Part shown: one piece after another, positions 1 to 8,186 of the stretch | Layout: each line of letters opens with the position of its first letter | Numbering within the stretch: the stretch's first letter is position 1 | Source of the DNA: Candidatus Methanoperedens sp. | GTDB lineage: Archaea; Halobacteriota; Methanosarcinia; Methanosarcinales; Methanoperedenaceae | DNA length: 56,332 nucleotides | Assembly (NCBI GenBank): GCA_023249105.1 | Contig: JAHFDG010000022.1 | Location: 1-56,332 of the forward strand | Reading direction: 5' to 3' | Notes under the pieces: generated by a model | Seen by the model: only the letters and a program-made list of their open reading frames with translations | What the model was told of the DNA's origin: nothing | Databases searched by the model: none | Position numbers and translations under genes: made by a program

Positions 1-222
1 CCCTTTTTTAATACCCAGTCTATTCCTAATTTGATCCTTTTGTTTGTCATCTTCACCATCGGTTCTGATGACTTGTCATTCGCAGAAAAATCCTGGCGAA
101 ATAATTTCAGGACTCTACATGCTGGTATTTCTTTCATAAAATATATTATCTGGTTCCGCTCCCCCTTTCACACCTTTTTCACACCGATGATTAATAATAT
201 GTGGTTTGATAATCTACAACAC

Positions 223-247
223 AGTTATAATATGACAATATCATTGT
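223..247 (+). promoter_or_regulatory. Candidate promoter and operator of the FilR1-like regulator
   Basis: An AT-rich TATA-like stretch (about 223-232) is followed by the inverted repeat ACAAT-ATC-ATTGT at 235-247, about 40 bases before the start codon of the regulator at 288. The placement would suit autoregulation by that winged-helix protein, which is inference. Bases 1-222 hold no gene I can support. Confidence 0.3.
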
Positions 248-287
248 AATAATTCAACTCCCACATACCAAAAACCGGTGGAATAAT

Positions 288-1073
288 ATGAAAACGAAAT
301 TATTGGACACTCTTACTTTTTCCGAGAAAAGAGAGAATCTTCTCATATTATTAAAAGATGGGCCAAAAACGTTGGAGGATATCAGGACGTCCCTTAATGT
401 GACCTCATCAGGAATGATTCCCCAGATCAGGAAACTGGAAGAACAGAACCTTGTGCGGAGGGAAGGGAAAAACTATGCCCTCACGGACATGGGAGCAATT
501 ATTACGAGCGTTTTCGTTCCCCTTGTCAAGACAATAGATATTTTCGAAAAACATGAGGATTTCTTGAAAAATCATGACATAGAGGCGATTCCGCCGCATT
601 TATTAAACCGAATCTATGATTTGGGGAATTGCCGTCTGGTTGAGAGCAATATAAGTGAGATATATGAACCACACATGGATTTTTTCGAGGCTCTCTCAAA
701 ATCCAAAAAGGTAATGGGAATTGCACCCATTTTTCATTACTCATACCCGCCATTTTTCCTGAAGCTGGCTCAGAGCGGGGTTGAGGTTTCTCTTCTCCTT
801 ACACATGATGTTTTTGATAAGATAAAAAAAGAGTACAGGCCCATGCTGGATGAATACTTGAGCTTACCTAATGCAAGTTTATATGTATCCGATGAAAAAA
901 TAAAGTTGGCAAGCGCGGTCAGCGATTCTTTCTTTTCGATATCGCTTTTTTTCAAAACCGGCGGATACGATTCCCAGAAAGACCTTGTGAGCCAGGATGA
1001 GTCAGCAGTAAAATGGGGACGTGAATTATTTGACCATTTTATGCAAAAATCGAGCAGGGTCAATAGCCTGTAA
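288..1073 (+). CDS. Winged-helix transcriptional regulator with FilR1-type domain
   Basis: A 261-residue soluble DNA-binding regulator. Residues about 10-80 form a winged helix (ILLKDGPKTLEDI, then SSGMIPQIRKLEEQNLV), of the ArsR/MarR-like archaeal type. Residues about 120-255 resemble the FilR1 middle domain (formerly DUF1724), named after a methanogenesis regulator in Methanothrix. The start ATG has a GGTGG ribosome site 8 bases upstream. It converges with the UbiA gene and the two 3' ends overlap by 14 bases. The regulator family is common in Methanosarcinales and its target here is unknown. No TM segment or kinase domain is present. Confidence 0.8.
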   Translation: MKTKLLDTLTFSEKRENLLILLKDGPKTLEDIRTSLNVTSSGMIPQIRKLEEQNLVRREGKNYALTDMGAIITSVFVPLVKTIDIFEKHEDFLKNHDIEAIPPHLLNRIYDLGNCRLVESNISEIYEPHMDFFEALSKSKKVMGIAPIFHYSYPPFFLKLAQSGVEVSLLLTHDVFDKIKKEYRPMLDEYLSLPNASLYVSDEKIKLASAVSDSFFSISLFFKTGGYDSQKDLVSQDESAVKWGRELFDHFMQKSSRVNSL

Positions 1074-1914
1074 GCGTCCTGATGATGACTGCAAGCAGGA
1101 ATTCGCCATCTACCAGCACGTCGCGCATTATTTTTCTTATCCTGGGCTCACCTTCAGGAGAGGGTCTTGTATAGAAACAGGTATACATGATGCCGGCGAG
1201 CATGACAGTTAGAAGTATTGTCATTTCAAAATTTATAAAGCCAAGGAGCATGGCAATAGCTATCCACAGATGCAATAAGATATGCATGGCCTGAAGTAAA
1301 ATGCGTGTCTTTTTCTCGCCCAGGCAGATAGGCAGCGTTTTAATCCCTGCCGCACCGTCGCCTTTTACGTCCCTGAAATCGTAAATCACCGTGTTTATGA
1401 AGCTCTTGATAGCAAAGAAGGGGAAAACAAAAGATAGCACAATATCGGGTCCGGCCCAGCGCTGGGCAATTCCCGCAATAAACGTGCCCCATGTGAGGGA
1501 AACGGTAAAATTTTTCACGCCAAAATTGCCTTTGAGTTTTATGGTTCGGCTTCCTATGCAAATTCCGTTGCTGTAGACATAACCGATGGCAAAGGGCAGG
1601 AACGCCATGAAAAGAAGCCCTTCCCGGTAAAGAAGAAATGAGCCCGCTGCAAGGGAGAGTATGCATAATACAATCGCAACATCTGCTCTTGCAGACCCTA
1701 ACTCTTTCCTGTTTATCTTATCTTCTTCGCATCCAAGAGCCCGGTCAAGGGTATAGGTCGCATATATTACCAGGAAACCGGCAAGGTAGATAAGCACCTT
1801 TGGGCTTATCCCCAGGAAAAGGAAAGCTATATGTAGCCTGAAAACACCAGACAGGGCTACAAGTATCGATGCAGTTAAAAGGCGAATCGTTGGTGTATGG
1901 AAAGTCATACACAC
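1060..1914 (-). CDS. UbiA-family prenyltransferase (membrane)
   Basis: A 284-residue polytopic membrane protein with about 7-9 hydrophobic helices. The first Asp-rich motif of the UbiA superfamily is present in variant form (YTLDRALGCEED, about residues 53-64), and the second as YDFRDVKGD (about 178-186). These normally bind the Mg-diphosphate of an isoprenoid donor, so the protein probably attaches a polyprenyl chain to an aromatic or other acceptor in the membrane. The acceptor cannot be read from sequence; menaquinone, heme O and archaeal lipid enzymes are all in this superfamily, but the first motif is not the classical NDxxDxxxD. A TATA-like stretch at 1927-1942 lies about 23 bases before the start, suggesting a leaderless mRNA. 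Confidence 0.75.
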   Translation of the reverse strand: MCMTFHTPTIRLLTASILVALSGVFRLHIAFLFLGISPKVLIYLAGFLVIYATYTLDRALGCEEDKINRKELGSARADVAIVLCILSLAAGSFLLYREGLLFMAFLPFAIGYVYSNGICIGSRTIKLKGNFGVKNFTVSLTWGTFIAGIAQRWAGPDIVLSFVFPFFAIKSFINTVIYDFRDVKGDGAAGIKTLPICLGEKKTRILLQAMHILLHLWIAIAMLLGFINFEMTILLTVMLAGIMYTCFYTRPSPEGEPRIRKIMRDVLVDGEFLLAVIIRTLTGY

Positions 1915-2131
1915 AAATAAATAATAACTTATAAATATTTTAAACTCTTTTGAAGATTATAACAGCCTTGAAATTTTATAATCGTTTGATAACTTTCCAG
2001 GTGAAACTCTCCACAGCAGAGCTACGGGGTATTTCAGATAAAAATCAATGAAAATGCTGCCAACATAAATAGTCCGCATCTGGCACAAAACCTGCATGAA
2101 ACGTACCATATCACACGTATTTCACACCCAC

Positions 2132-2140
2132 ATTTAAAAG
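2132..2140 (+). promoter_or_regulatory. TATA-like element before the small protein/Cache operon
   Basis: ATTTAAAAG lies 60 bases before the start at 2200 and would give a short leader carrying the strong GAGGAGG ribosome site at 2189-2195. The rest of the divergent gap 1915-2199 is AT-rich and shows no further gene. Confidence 0.35.
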
Positions 2141-2199
2141 TACGTTCTTACAAACCAACAAGGAAATCCACATACGGCTTTAGCCAAGAGGAGGATAAA

Positions 2200-2397
2200 A
2201 TGGGACAACTATTTGAAATGTCCAAGAAAATAGATGAGATAATCTCACAAAAAAGTCTTGACAGGATGACTACAAGAGGAAAAATCGGCCTCAAATCAGG
2301 CGTATTAATGGCTTTTAATGAAAATACTCCTGACGATTTTGAAAAGATTAAGAAAATAAAGGATGCTGCAAGGGATGTCCTTGGAGCAAGCCTGTAG
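2200..2397 (+). CDS. Small hypothetical protein (65 aa) upstream of Cache receptor
   Basis: A 65-residue, mostly helical, charged protein without signal peptide, TM segment or cysteine. I do not recognise the family. A very good GAGGAGG ribosome site precedes the ATG, and the next gene starts 8 bases after its stop, so the two are almost certainly co-transcribed. The position before a membrane receptor with no output domain makes a cytoplasmic partner role possible, but nothing in the sequence proves it. Confidence 0.65.
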   Translation: MGQLFEMSKKIDEIISQKSLDRMTTRGKIGLKSGVLMAFNENTPDDFEKIKKIKDAARDVLGASL

Positions 2398-2405
2398 GTG
2401 AAATC

Positions 2406-3572
2406 ATGAGAATAAGTGTAAAATTCAAACTACTGCCTATAATAGTAATCGGTATAGCATTGCTTACGGGTATATTTTATTATACATTCACGAACGCAAT
2501 GGAAAAAAACATCCAGGATGAAGGACAGAATGCGGTCGGAAACGCAAAAGAGCTGTTCTATAATCTTGAAGATAACGACATTAAAATGTTATCAAGCACG
2601 ATTGACGCCCTTCTCACCAACAAGGAACTCAAATCAATATATCTGAAGAACAACAGGACAGAAATGTATAACTATGGTTACCCTATTCACAAACAATTGA
2701 AAGATGAATTCGGGATGACGCATTTCTATATACACTATCCCAATGGCACAAATTTCATCAGGATGCACAGCAAGGACCAGTTCGGCGACAAGATTACAAG
2801 GAAAACTTTTCAGAAATCGGCAGCAACCAATGGATTCGGTTCTGGATTGGAACTGGGTAAGACTGCTTTTGCGCTCAGGGTCGTTCACCCATATTATAAT
2901 GGTACAAACCTTATAGGGTACATCGAACTGGGAGAGGAAATCGACCACTTCCTGAAAGTAATGAAAAAGCAAACCAATGAAGATTTTGGCCTTTTCATTA
3001 ATAAGCAATATATAACACATGCCGATTGGAAAGCGACACGTGACACCAAAGGATTAAGAGATAACTATGATGACCTGAAGGACTATGTTGCGATTGATAC
3101 CACAACAGACGATATAAGTTCATTCGTAGCAAAAGATGAAAACCAGTTGTCGAATGTTCCCGAACAAGGAGCGGTATTTAATAAATACCAGAAAGGTTCC
3201 TCAACTTACTTAAGCGGCGGATTCCCGTTATATGATGCTGGCGGCGTAGCTGTCGGAACGGTCGTCGTTGTCATCGATGTGACCGGTTTTGAGCAGGCAA
3301 GCAGACAAAACAGCAACTTTGTCCTTATAACAGCTATAATTGCTGCTATTGCTGTGAGTTTAATAGTTGTCTTCCTTGTGAACAAATACATCCTCAAGCC
3401 TCTTGACAGCATAGTGGAATCAACCACCAGAGTAGCTGGCGGGGATTTCACAGCAGAAATCAAGGCGCAGTCAGACGATGAGATTGGAGACCTTGCAGTA
3501 ATGATTGAAGGATTCAAGAAGATTCTTATTGGAACTGCCAAAGACCTCGAACAGGCGCAGGAAAAGAAATAA
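2406..3572 (+). CDS. Double-Cache sensor with HAMP domain, no output domain
   Basis: A 388-residue membrane receptor: TM1 at about residues 8-28, an extracytoplasmic double-Cache-like sensing region to about 300, TM2 at about 305-325 and a HAMP linker (KYILKPLDSIVESTTRVAGG) to about 378. The extracellular part resembles the dCache_3 type found in chemoreceptors and sensor kinases (DFGLFINKQYI, FYIHYPNGTNFIRMHSKD). Normally HAMP leads into a methyl-accepting, kinase or cyclase domain, yet here the protein ends about ten residues after HAMP with a natural stop followed by a T-rich terminator. It may signal through the small upstream protein or a trans-acting partner. The ligand is unknown. Confidence 0.85.
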   Translation: MRISVKFKLLPIIVIGIALLTGIFYYTFTNAMEKNIQDEGQNAVGNAKELFYNLEDNDIKMLSSTIDALLTNKELKSIYLKNNRTEMYNYGYPIHKQLKDEFGMTHFYIHYPNGTNFIRMHSKDQFGDKITRKTFQKSAATNGFGSGLELGKTAFALRVVHPYYNGTNLIGYIELGEEIDHFLKVMKKQTNEDFGLFINKQYITHADWKATRDTKGLRDNYDDLKDYVAIDTTTDDISSFVAKDENQLSNVPEQGAVFNKYQKGSSTYLSGGFPLYDAGGVAVGTVVVVIDVTGFEQASRQNSNFVLITAIIAAIAVSLIVVFLVNKYILKPLDSIVESTTRVAGGDFTAEIKAQSDDEIGDLAVMIEGFKKILIGTAKDLEQAQEKK

Positions 3573-3579
3573 TTCCTGT

Positions 3580-3601
3580 CCTTTTCTTTTTTTTATTTTT
3601 C
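3580..3601 (+). terminator. T-rich archaeal terminator
   Basis: A pyrimidine-rich run (CTTTTCTTTTTTTTATTTTT) starts 8 bases after the Cache receptor stop. Oligo-T tracts are the usual archaeal termination signal. It also overlaps the 3' end of the convergent RNase HI-like gene. Confidence 0.55.
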
Positions 3602-3997
3602 CCGGATTTTTAACAGCGCATTGTTCGATAATGTATCTGTACGGGCATTCTCTTCTCTGTTAATCCATTTAAAATCAATTTTTTCAAAACTGCCGCACAG
3701 TTTTTTTGCTTCATTGAACAGAGGTATGAGGTTGTCGCTTTTCACCTTGTACTGTCCTTTTATCTGTCTTATTACGAGCTGGCTGTCCCCACGCACTTCA
3801 AGCTCTTTGCAGCCATGCGCTATTGCAAGTTTTAATCCTTCTATCAGGGCATTCCATTCTGCGATGTTGTTTGTCCCGATACCAAGCCGTTTTGAAAGTT
3901 CACCGAGTTTTTTGCCGTTTTTCATTAATACAACCCCGATAGCCATGGGTCCCGGATTCCCCCTGCAAGCTCCGTCAAAGAATAATATGCAGCTCAT
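3593..3997 (-). CDS. RNase HI-family protein
   Basis: A 134-residue RNase H fold protein. The four acidic catalytic positions are visible: Asp in LFFDGACRGNPGP (residue 8), Glu in NNIAEWNALIEGL (about 47), Asp in RGDSQLVIRQIKG (about 71) and the last Asp in NARTDTLSNNAL (about 118). Family members cut the RNA strand of RNA-DNA hybrids, in replication primer or R-loop removal. It corresponds to the short archaeal/Gram-positive type lacking the basic protrusion of E. coli RNase HI. It stands alone, converging with the Cache receptor gene. Confidence 0.85.
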   Translation of the reverse strand: MSCILFFDGACRGNPGPMAIGVVLMKNGKKLGELSKRLGIGTNNIAEWNALIEGLKLAIAHGCKELEVRGDSQLVIRQIKGQYKVKSDNLIPLFNEAKKLCGSFEKIDFKWINREENARTDTLSNNALLKIREK

Positions 3998-4096
3998 AAA
4001 AAGTGTTCAATAAACCCGTTACTAATAACCTCAATATATCCCATATACCTATTCGTATTAAAAATTGGCGATGGAAGCTGGATGCGCTGAAACGCC

Positions 4097-4125
4097 CACC
4101 GCAAAGGCGCAAAGTTCGCAAAGAG
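4097..4125 (+). repeat. Dispersed CACCGCAAAG-type repeat, copy 1
   Basis: The sequence CACCGCAAAGGCGCAAAG followed by TTCGCAAAGAG lies in the gap between the RNase HI gene and the lipoprotein gene. Related copies occur near 5333, 36866-36935, 42984 and 46179-46240, always outside genes. The remaining gap 3998-4268 shows no gene; a TATA-like AT-rich tract sits at about 4229-4247. Confidence 0.7.
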
Positions 4126-4268
4126 ATTAGTCTCATCTTGCATATTAGGCTCTCTGTAGCGAAAAAGTACCGCATTCATCAATTTACAGGTAAACGGCTC
4201 TAATTCTATCTTAAACAGAAAATCGACAGTTATAAATATTATATAAATAATTAAACTTTAGTGGTACT

Positions 4269-5192
4269 ATGGTGAGATATAATTCTAATATATTAATATT
4301 AATAGCAATTATTGGTCTGGTAGTTCTCTTTTCAGGGTGTACAGGTGGTCAGGATGTTACACCAATAGTCAAAGCTTTGCCTGAAGTCCAGCAATTTTTG
4401 AAAGAGCATCCAAATGCTACAATAATAGTTACCTATTGGTCAAAAGAAGAAGTAGCAAACTCATCTCAACAAATAAGCCAGCAGTGCGACAAGTCTATAA
4501 CACCTGCGGCTATGTACAAAGCAACAGTGGGCGAAGGGAATTTAAAAATTGTTTCATGGATTGATGCTGAAAATAGAATAGTAATATGTTCCGCAACTGA
4601 AGGTAAGCAAAACGCAATTCCTACTCCAACAGCAACAGTTACACAAACCACTGTTGAATCGACTCCAACGCCTACTCCAGTAGAAACAGGGTACATAGTT
4701 ATTGTACCGGACAACAACTCTGCTACAAAACCTACTTCAACAGCAACCTTCACACCCACATGGAGCGCAATCAAGTTTATAGCTGTAGTAGGTACAAGAA
4801 CAGACGCTCAATTTGCGACACCTGTCAGTTCACTGAATGTTTCAGTCGTACTCTCAGCAGGTGGAAGCCAAATCGACTTTGGAAAGGTAATTGTGAAATA
4901 CATAAGTGAAACCACTACATCAACACTGAGTTATGGTGTAACTGCAGATGCTGCCCACTTTACCTATACCAAAGTCAGGGATGCATCGGGCACAGGTGCG
5001 TCAATCCTGGCAGCAGATGACCTAGGTATCATTACCATAAATCTGGACACATCGACGGGAACTAACCAGGGTTTGGAAGTGCGCAAGAAAGGCACTATCC
5101 AGATTATCCCCGAAACAAGTACAATGGTAGTTAAGGATATAGTGGCTCCTGCAACGTACGGAACATACACCCAGACGCAGCTATTCCCCTGA
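4269..5192 (+). CDS. Lipoprotein with archaellin-like C-terminal domain
   Basis: A 307-residue secreted protein. Residues 1-23 are a lipoprotein signal ending in the lipobox LFSGC, so Cys24 is probably lipid-anchored outside the cell. Residues about 25-115 are an unrecognised domain with two Cys; residues 116-165 are a Thr/Pro-rich linker (TPTPTPV). The rest resembles the beta-sandwich part of archaellins: VSVVLSAGGSQIDFGKVIVKY, ITINLDTSTG, and an end PATYGTYTQTQLFP. Archaellins usually start with a class III signal peptide and a hydrophobic polymerisation helix, both missing here, so it is not a filament subunit of the normal kind. The archaellin similarity is judged by eye. Confidence 0.65.
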   Translation: MVRYNSNILILIAIIGLVVLFSGCTGGQDVTPIVKALPEVQQFLKEHPNATIIVTYWSKEEVANSSQQISQQCDKSITPAAMYKATVGEGNLKIVSWIDAENRIVICSATEGKQNAIPTPTATVTQTTVESTPTPTPVETGYIVIVPDNNSATKPTSTATFTPTWSAIKFIAVVGTRTDAQFATPVSSLNVSVVLSAGGSQIDFGKVIVKYISETTTSTLSYGVTADAAHFTYTKVRDASGTGASILAADDLGIITINLDTSTGTNQGLEVRKKGTIQIIPETSTMVVKDIVAPATYGTYTQTQLFP

Positions 5193-5223
5193 AAGAGGAG
5201 GATTCCTTTTCTTGTTTCTGCTA

Positions 5224-5249
5224 AATCATGGAACCTCAACCCCATGATT
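5224..5249. repeat. Short inverted repeat after the lipoprotein gene
   Basis: AATCATGG (5224-5231) and CCATGATT (5242-5249) form an 8-bp stem with a 10-base loop, 31 bases after the stop codon. No T-run follows, so it is an mRNA 3'-end hairpin or chance rather than a clear terminator. Confidence 0.35.
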
Positions 5250-5332
5250 GAAAGAAAGTTTAAGGAAAAACGTATTATTGTTTTCTTGTAAAGAAGCTTT
5301 CAACGAAGTAAAAACGAATATTAATTAGATTG

Positions 5333-5356
5333 AGACGCAACGTTCGCAAAGATAGC
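5333..5356 (+). repeat. Dispersed CGCAAAG repeat, degenerate copy
   Basis: GACGCAACGTTCGCAAAGATAG resembles the 3' half of the repeat at 4097 and of the element at 46217-46240. It sits directly at the 3' end of the next minus-strand gene. Confidence 0.4.
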
Positions 5357-5358
5357 CA

Positions 5359-6090
5359 TTATAGCTCTCCTTTTTTCTCCTTCACCTTCTGCACAAGTTC
5401 AAAAATCTCTTCTGCTTTTTCACCAATAACGCACAGGGTTACAGAACCTTCACCGCCTTCCACGCCCCCGGCGCCTATCGGGAAAACATCCTCCGCGCCC
5501 AGAAGCGTGAGCGCCTCGACCTCTGTAATGACTTTACCTGCAAGCGACGCCATTCCCACCGGCAGACCCGTAGCTTTAATGCAGCGCTGGATGCCGATTC
5601 TTTTTGAAATCTCAATTACTGAGTATGGAATGGATTTTTCAAGACCTACCGGAATAACGAGATTAATGCCTTTTGCCATTACGGGTCCTGTTATGTTTCC
5701 CGTGGTACCGCCCATGGGATTTGCCAGCATTACGCCTGCTATGCCGTCCGGGTCAATGGCGTTTGCCCCTTTTATAATCACGTCCTGGGATGTCATTTCG
5801 TTAATTATGTTGTCGGCGCTAACTTCCTTACCGTTTTTCAAAGCAATCATGGGCAGCCTTTTTTCCTGCGGCACGACTGCGGCCGTCCCATCGATGTAAC
5901 CTGCACAGTATCTTAAATGGTCAATTTTCCTGCCCGTAAGCTCTTCTGCCACATACGCATTGGTGGTGCCAATGGTAATCAGGATTATTCCCTTTTTCAA
6001 TGCCTGCTGGACAACCGGGAGTTTTTTAACTCCCATAGCTATAATTCTTTTTGATTCACGGGGCGTGAGTGTTATCTGTATCTGTTTCAT
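5359..6090 (-). CDS. Conserved hypothetical protein, glycine-rich
   Basis: A soluble 243-residue protein starting MKQIQITL. I chose the ATG at 6090 rather than the in-frame TTG at 6114, because the region between does not look coding. The sequence is highly ordered, with motifs such as TIGTTNAYVAEELTG, KGANAID, ANPMGGTTGNITGPV and PIGAGGVEGGEG, which look like phosphate- or nucleotide-binding loops. I do not recognise a characterised family. It has no TM segment or signal. It stands alone, divergent from no obvious partner, and ends with a Lys/Glu-rich helix. Confidence 0.7.
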   Translation of the reverse strand: MKQIQITLTPRESKRIIAMGVKKLPVVQQALKKGIILITIGTTNAYVAEELTGRKIDHLRYCAGYIDGTAAVVPQEKRLPMIALKNGKEVSADNIINEMTSQDVIIKGANAIDPDGIAGVMLANPMGGTTGNITGPVMAKGINLVIPVGLEKSIPYSVIEISKRIGIQRCIKATGLPVGMASLAGKVITEVEALTLLGAEDVFPIGAGGVEGGEGSVTLCVIGEKAEEIFELVQKVKEKKGEL

Positions 6091-6148
6091 ATTCGTTCCC
6101 ACTTTTATTCTCAAACGAAATATTGTTTTTCACGGTATAAATAGTTGG

Positions 6149-6778
6149 TTACCTGAAGCCGTACTCCCTTTTCGCTTTCATCAAATCCCCTATCTTTGTC
6201 GATGTCAAAAGTTCAAAGACAATAAGCAATATGAAAAGATAAAAGAGATTCACCGATGCTGCATTTTCACCCCTGTAAATGGCTATGAAAGCCACAATCA
6301 CCGGCGCCGCGACAGTCCCGATAACGCCGGATAAGTGCATGAGCGCCCTTCCCTTTGCATGAACTTTCAGGTAAGAGGAATAATCTATCCTGAGAGTTGG
6401 CTCAATCCGCGCCGGGCCATTGAGATAATAATGCGTGAACCTGATGCCAGATATTGCGCCTGTGATATAATGTGAAAGCGGGTGAAGTGTGGTCATCAAA
6501 ATAAGGGCGCTTAAATACAACATCCAGTTTGAGGTTGCCTGAAATGCCAAAATTACAGCAGCAATTGTGATAATCCCTTCTAACAGGTTCCCAAGAGTGA
6601 CATTTAACGTAAGAGAGACCTTCTCCCCAAACCTCTTCCTGCTTGTTTTTTCTATAAGCCCGAGCAGCTCGTCATCATTGACCCTGTCTTTTTTCACTTT
6701 ATTGACGATTGCCAGGAAATTTTTCCCATTGTAATTGGTTTCAATCTTTTTGAGTTCAGCTTTTAATTCATCGTGCAT
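6149..6778 (-). CDS. Polytopic membrane protein, possible inactive M50-like
   Basis: A 209-residue protein with a charged, helical cytoplasmic N-terminus (about 60 residues) and four to five TM segments. Within the second TM region it has HPLSHYITG, followed by GIRFTHYYLNGPARIEPTLR and later LMHLSGVIGTVAAP. The arrangement recalls site-2 (M50) proteases, whose HExxH is followed by a small domain and a GP-containing helix, but the catalytic Glu is Pro here. It may be a non-catalytic relative. The start lies 2 bases after the lipoprotein stop, at the end of the pyc-birA transcription unit. Confidence 0.6.
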   Translation of the reverse strand: MHDELKAELKKIETNYNGKNFLAIVNKVKKDRVNDDELLGLIEKTSRKRFGEKVSLTLNVTLGNLLEGIITIAAVILAFQATSNWMLYLSALILMTTLHPLSHYITGAISGIRFTHYYLNGPARIEPTLRIDYSSYLKVHAKGRALMHLSGVIGTVAAPVIVAFIAIYRGENAASVNLFYLFILLIVFELLTSTKIGDLMKAKREYGFR

Positions 6779-6780
6779 AG

Positions 6781-7203
6781 TTACCCCTTGACAGTAATGA
6801 GAATTTCTTTTCCCTCTATGACTGTATCATTATAAACCAGTACAACCTTCGCCGGATATTTAATTTCCGTCCCTGCCGCAAGCGTTGCTCTTATTTCCAC
6901 TATCCTGAATCCGGAATCCTCACCCGCGCGCAGAGCGCCAAAATCGTAACTTTCCGGGGTAAAATTCACATAGCGGCTGTCGCTTGAGTTCACGCTGAAT
7001 CGGGCAACAGGATGGATAGTGGATTTCCCGTTATTGGTAACTCTGACCTTGACCTCGCCGGTTTCACCGTTCTTGATGGTCACCTCTGAAGGCTTTATCT
7101 CAAAGACCGAATCTTTGGTTTTAATAGCATTTTCCGACAAACATCCGCCAAAAAGTATTGAAACCACAAGAACAGCGACAACTGCAATGTGTTTTAATGC
7201 CAT
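6781..7203 (-). CDS. Small lipoprotein with Ig-like fold
   Basis: A 140-residue exported protein. A hydrophobic signal ends with the lipobox LFGGC (Cys21). The mature part has the alternating pattern of a single beta-sandwich domain (PSEVTIKNGETGEVKVRVTN, then DFGALRAGEDSGFRIVEI) like CARDB/NEW3 domains that pack on cell-surface proteins. It starts 5 bases after the birA stop and is followed 2 bases later by the membrane protein gene, so all three share a transcript. Role unknown. Confidence 0.65.
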   Translation of the reverse strand: MALKHIAVVAVLVVSILFGGCLSENAIKTKDSVFEIKPSEVTIKNGETGEVKVRVTNNGKSTIHPVARFSVNSSDSRYVNFTPESYDFGALRAGEDSGFRIVEIRATLAAGTEIKYPAKVVLVYNDTVIEGKEILITVKG

Positions 7204-7208
7204 ATTCC

Positions 7209-8186
7209 CTAGGGTTTTCTTAGATGCTCGCAGTTCCCTGCGACTATTTTTTCAAGTTTTCCTTCATCTGTTTCAAGAATGAGCGCACCCTCATTGTCAA
7301 CGCCTATCGCTTCACCGTAAATTGTCTTTGACTGGGTCGTTATCTTGACCCATTCCCCGATGGTCGCGGACATGGTTCTCCATTCTTCAAGTATGGATGG
7401 GAACTCATCTTTCTGGAATTTCAAATAAAGAGCCTCGAATTCCGACAAGAGCTTCTGCACGAAATCCACGCGATTTATCTCATGCCCAAGCTCTTTTTTC
7501 AATGATGTTGAATTGTCCCTGATTTCTTCGGGGAATGATTCGGTATCAACATTGGCATCAATACCGATACCCACCACACAATATTCTATCATATCAATTT
7601 CTGCTTCTATCTCTGTGAGGATACCGCATACTTTCTTCCCGTTTATCAAAATGTCGTTAGGCCATTTTATTTTTGCAGGAAGCCCCAGGCTTCGGATTGC
7701 TTTTGCGGCAGAAACGCCTGCCATGAGCGTAATTCTTGGCGCGTATAACGGCTGTATCCCGGGTTTCAGGATAATAGAAAGCCATATCCCGCCCTCTGGT
7801 GAGAGCCATTTCCGCCCAAGACGCCCGCGTCCGCCTGTCTGGGATTCGGCTATTACAACAGTCCCCTCTTCGACTGAGCCTGCCATCTCCCTGGCAATTA
7901 TGTTTGTGCTTTCAGTTTCCTTAAAATACTGTATGTTTTTCCCGATAATATTCGTCTTAAGCCCGGCTTTAATCCCACCAGGTGTCAAGGAGTCCGGTGT
8001 GCCGGTCAGGCTGTATCCGATATTTGTCGAAGAATCAATCGAATATCCTTCATCCCTTAATGCCCTGATATGCTTCCAGATAGCCGACCTCGAAACTGAA
8101 AATTCATGAGCGAGTTCCTCACCTGAAACGGGCTTGCCTTCGCTCATTATGAGTTTTTCAAGAATTTTATCTTTAAAGTTTTTCAT
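7209..8186 (-). CDS. birA: Biotin--protein ligase / biotin repressor BirA
   Basis: A 325-residue protein that activates biotin with ATP and attaches it to the lysine of biotin carboxyl carrier domains, here that of PycB. Residues 1-60 are a winged helix ([26 protein letters not shown]) typical of the bifunctional BirA type; residues about 80-265 are the ligase, with [10 protein letters not shown] and [18 protein letters not shown]; the C-terminal SH3-like domain follows. The start overlaps the pycA stop by 4 bases, so it is translated with its substrate enzyme. The DNA-binding domain implies repression of a biotin-responsive promoter, perhaps that of pycB, but no operator was identified. Confidence 0.95.
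   Translation of the reverse strand: MKNFKDKILEKLIMSEGKPVSGEELAHEFSVSRSAIWKHIRALRDEGYSIDSSTNIGYSLTGTPDSLTPGGIKAGLKTNIIGKNIQYFKETESTNIIAREMAGSVEEGTVVIAESQTGGRGRLGRKWLSPEGGIWLSIILKPGIQPLYAPRITLMAGVSAAKAIRSLGLPAKIKWPNDILINGKKVCGILTEIEAEIDMIEYCVVGIGIDANVDTESFPEEIRDNSTSLKKELGHEINRVDFVQKLLSEFEALYLKFQKDEFPSILEEWRTMSATIGEWVKITTQSKTIYGEAIGVDNEGALILETDEGKLEKIVAGNCEHLRKP

Noticed and set aside
31-249. Plus-strand open frame of 72 codons at the left edge
   Set aside because: No ribosome site, no recognisable domain, and its end overlaps the promoter and inverted repeat of the FilR1-like gene.
4003-4203. Plus and minus frames of 62-66 codons around 4.0-4.2 kb
   Set aside because: They read through the dispersed repeat in opposite directions and show no coding signs.
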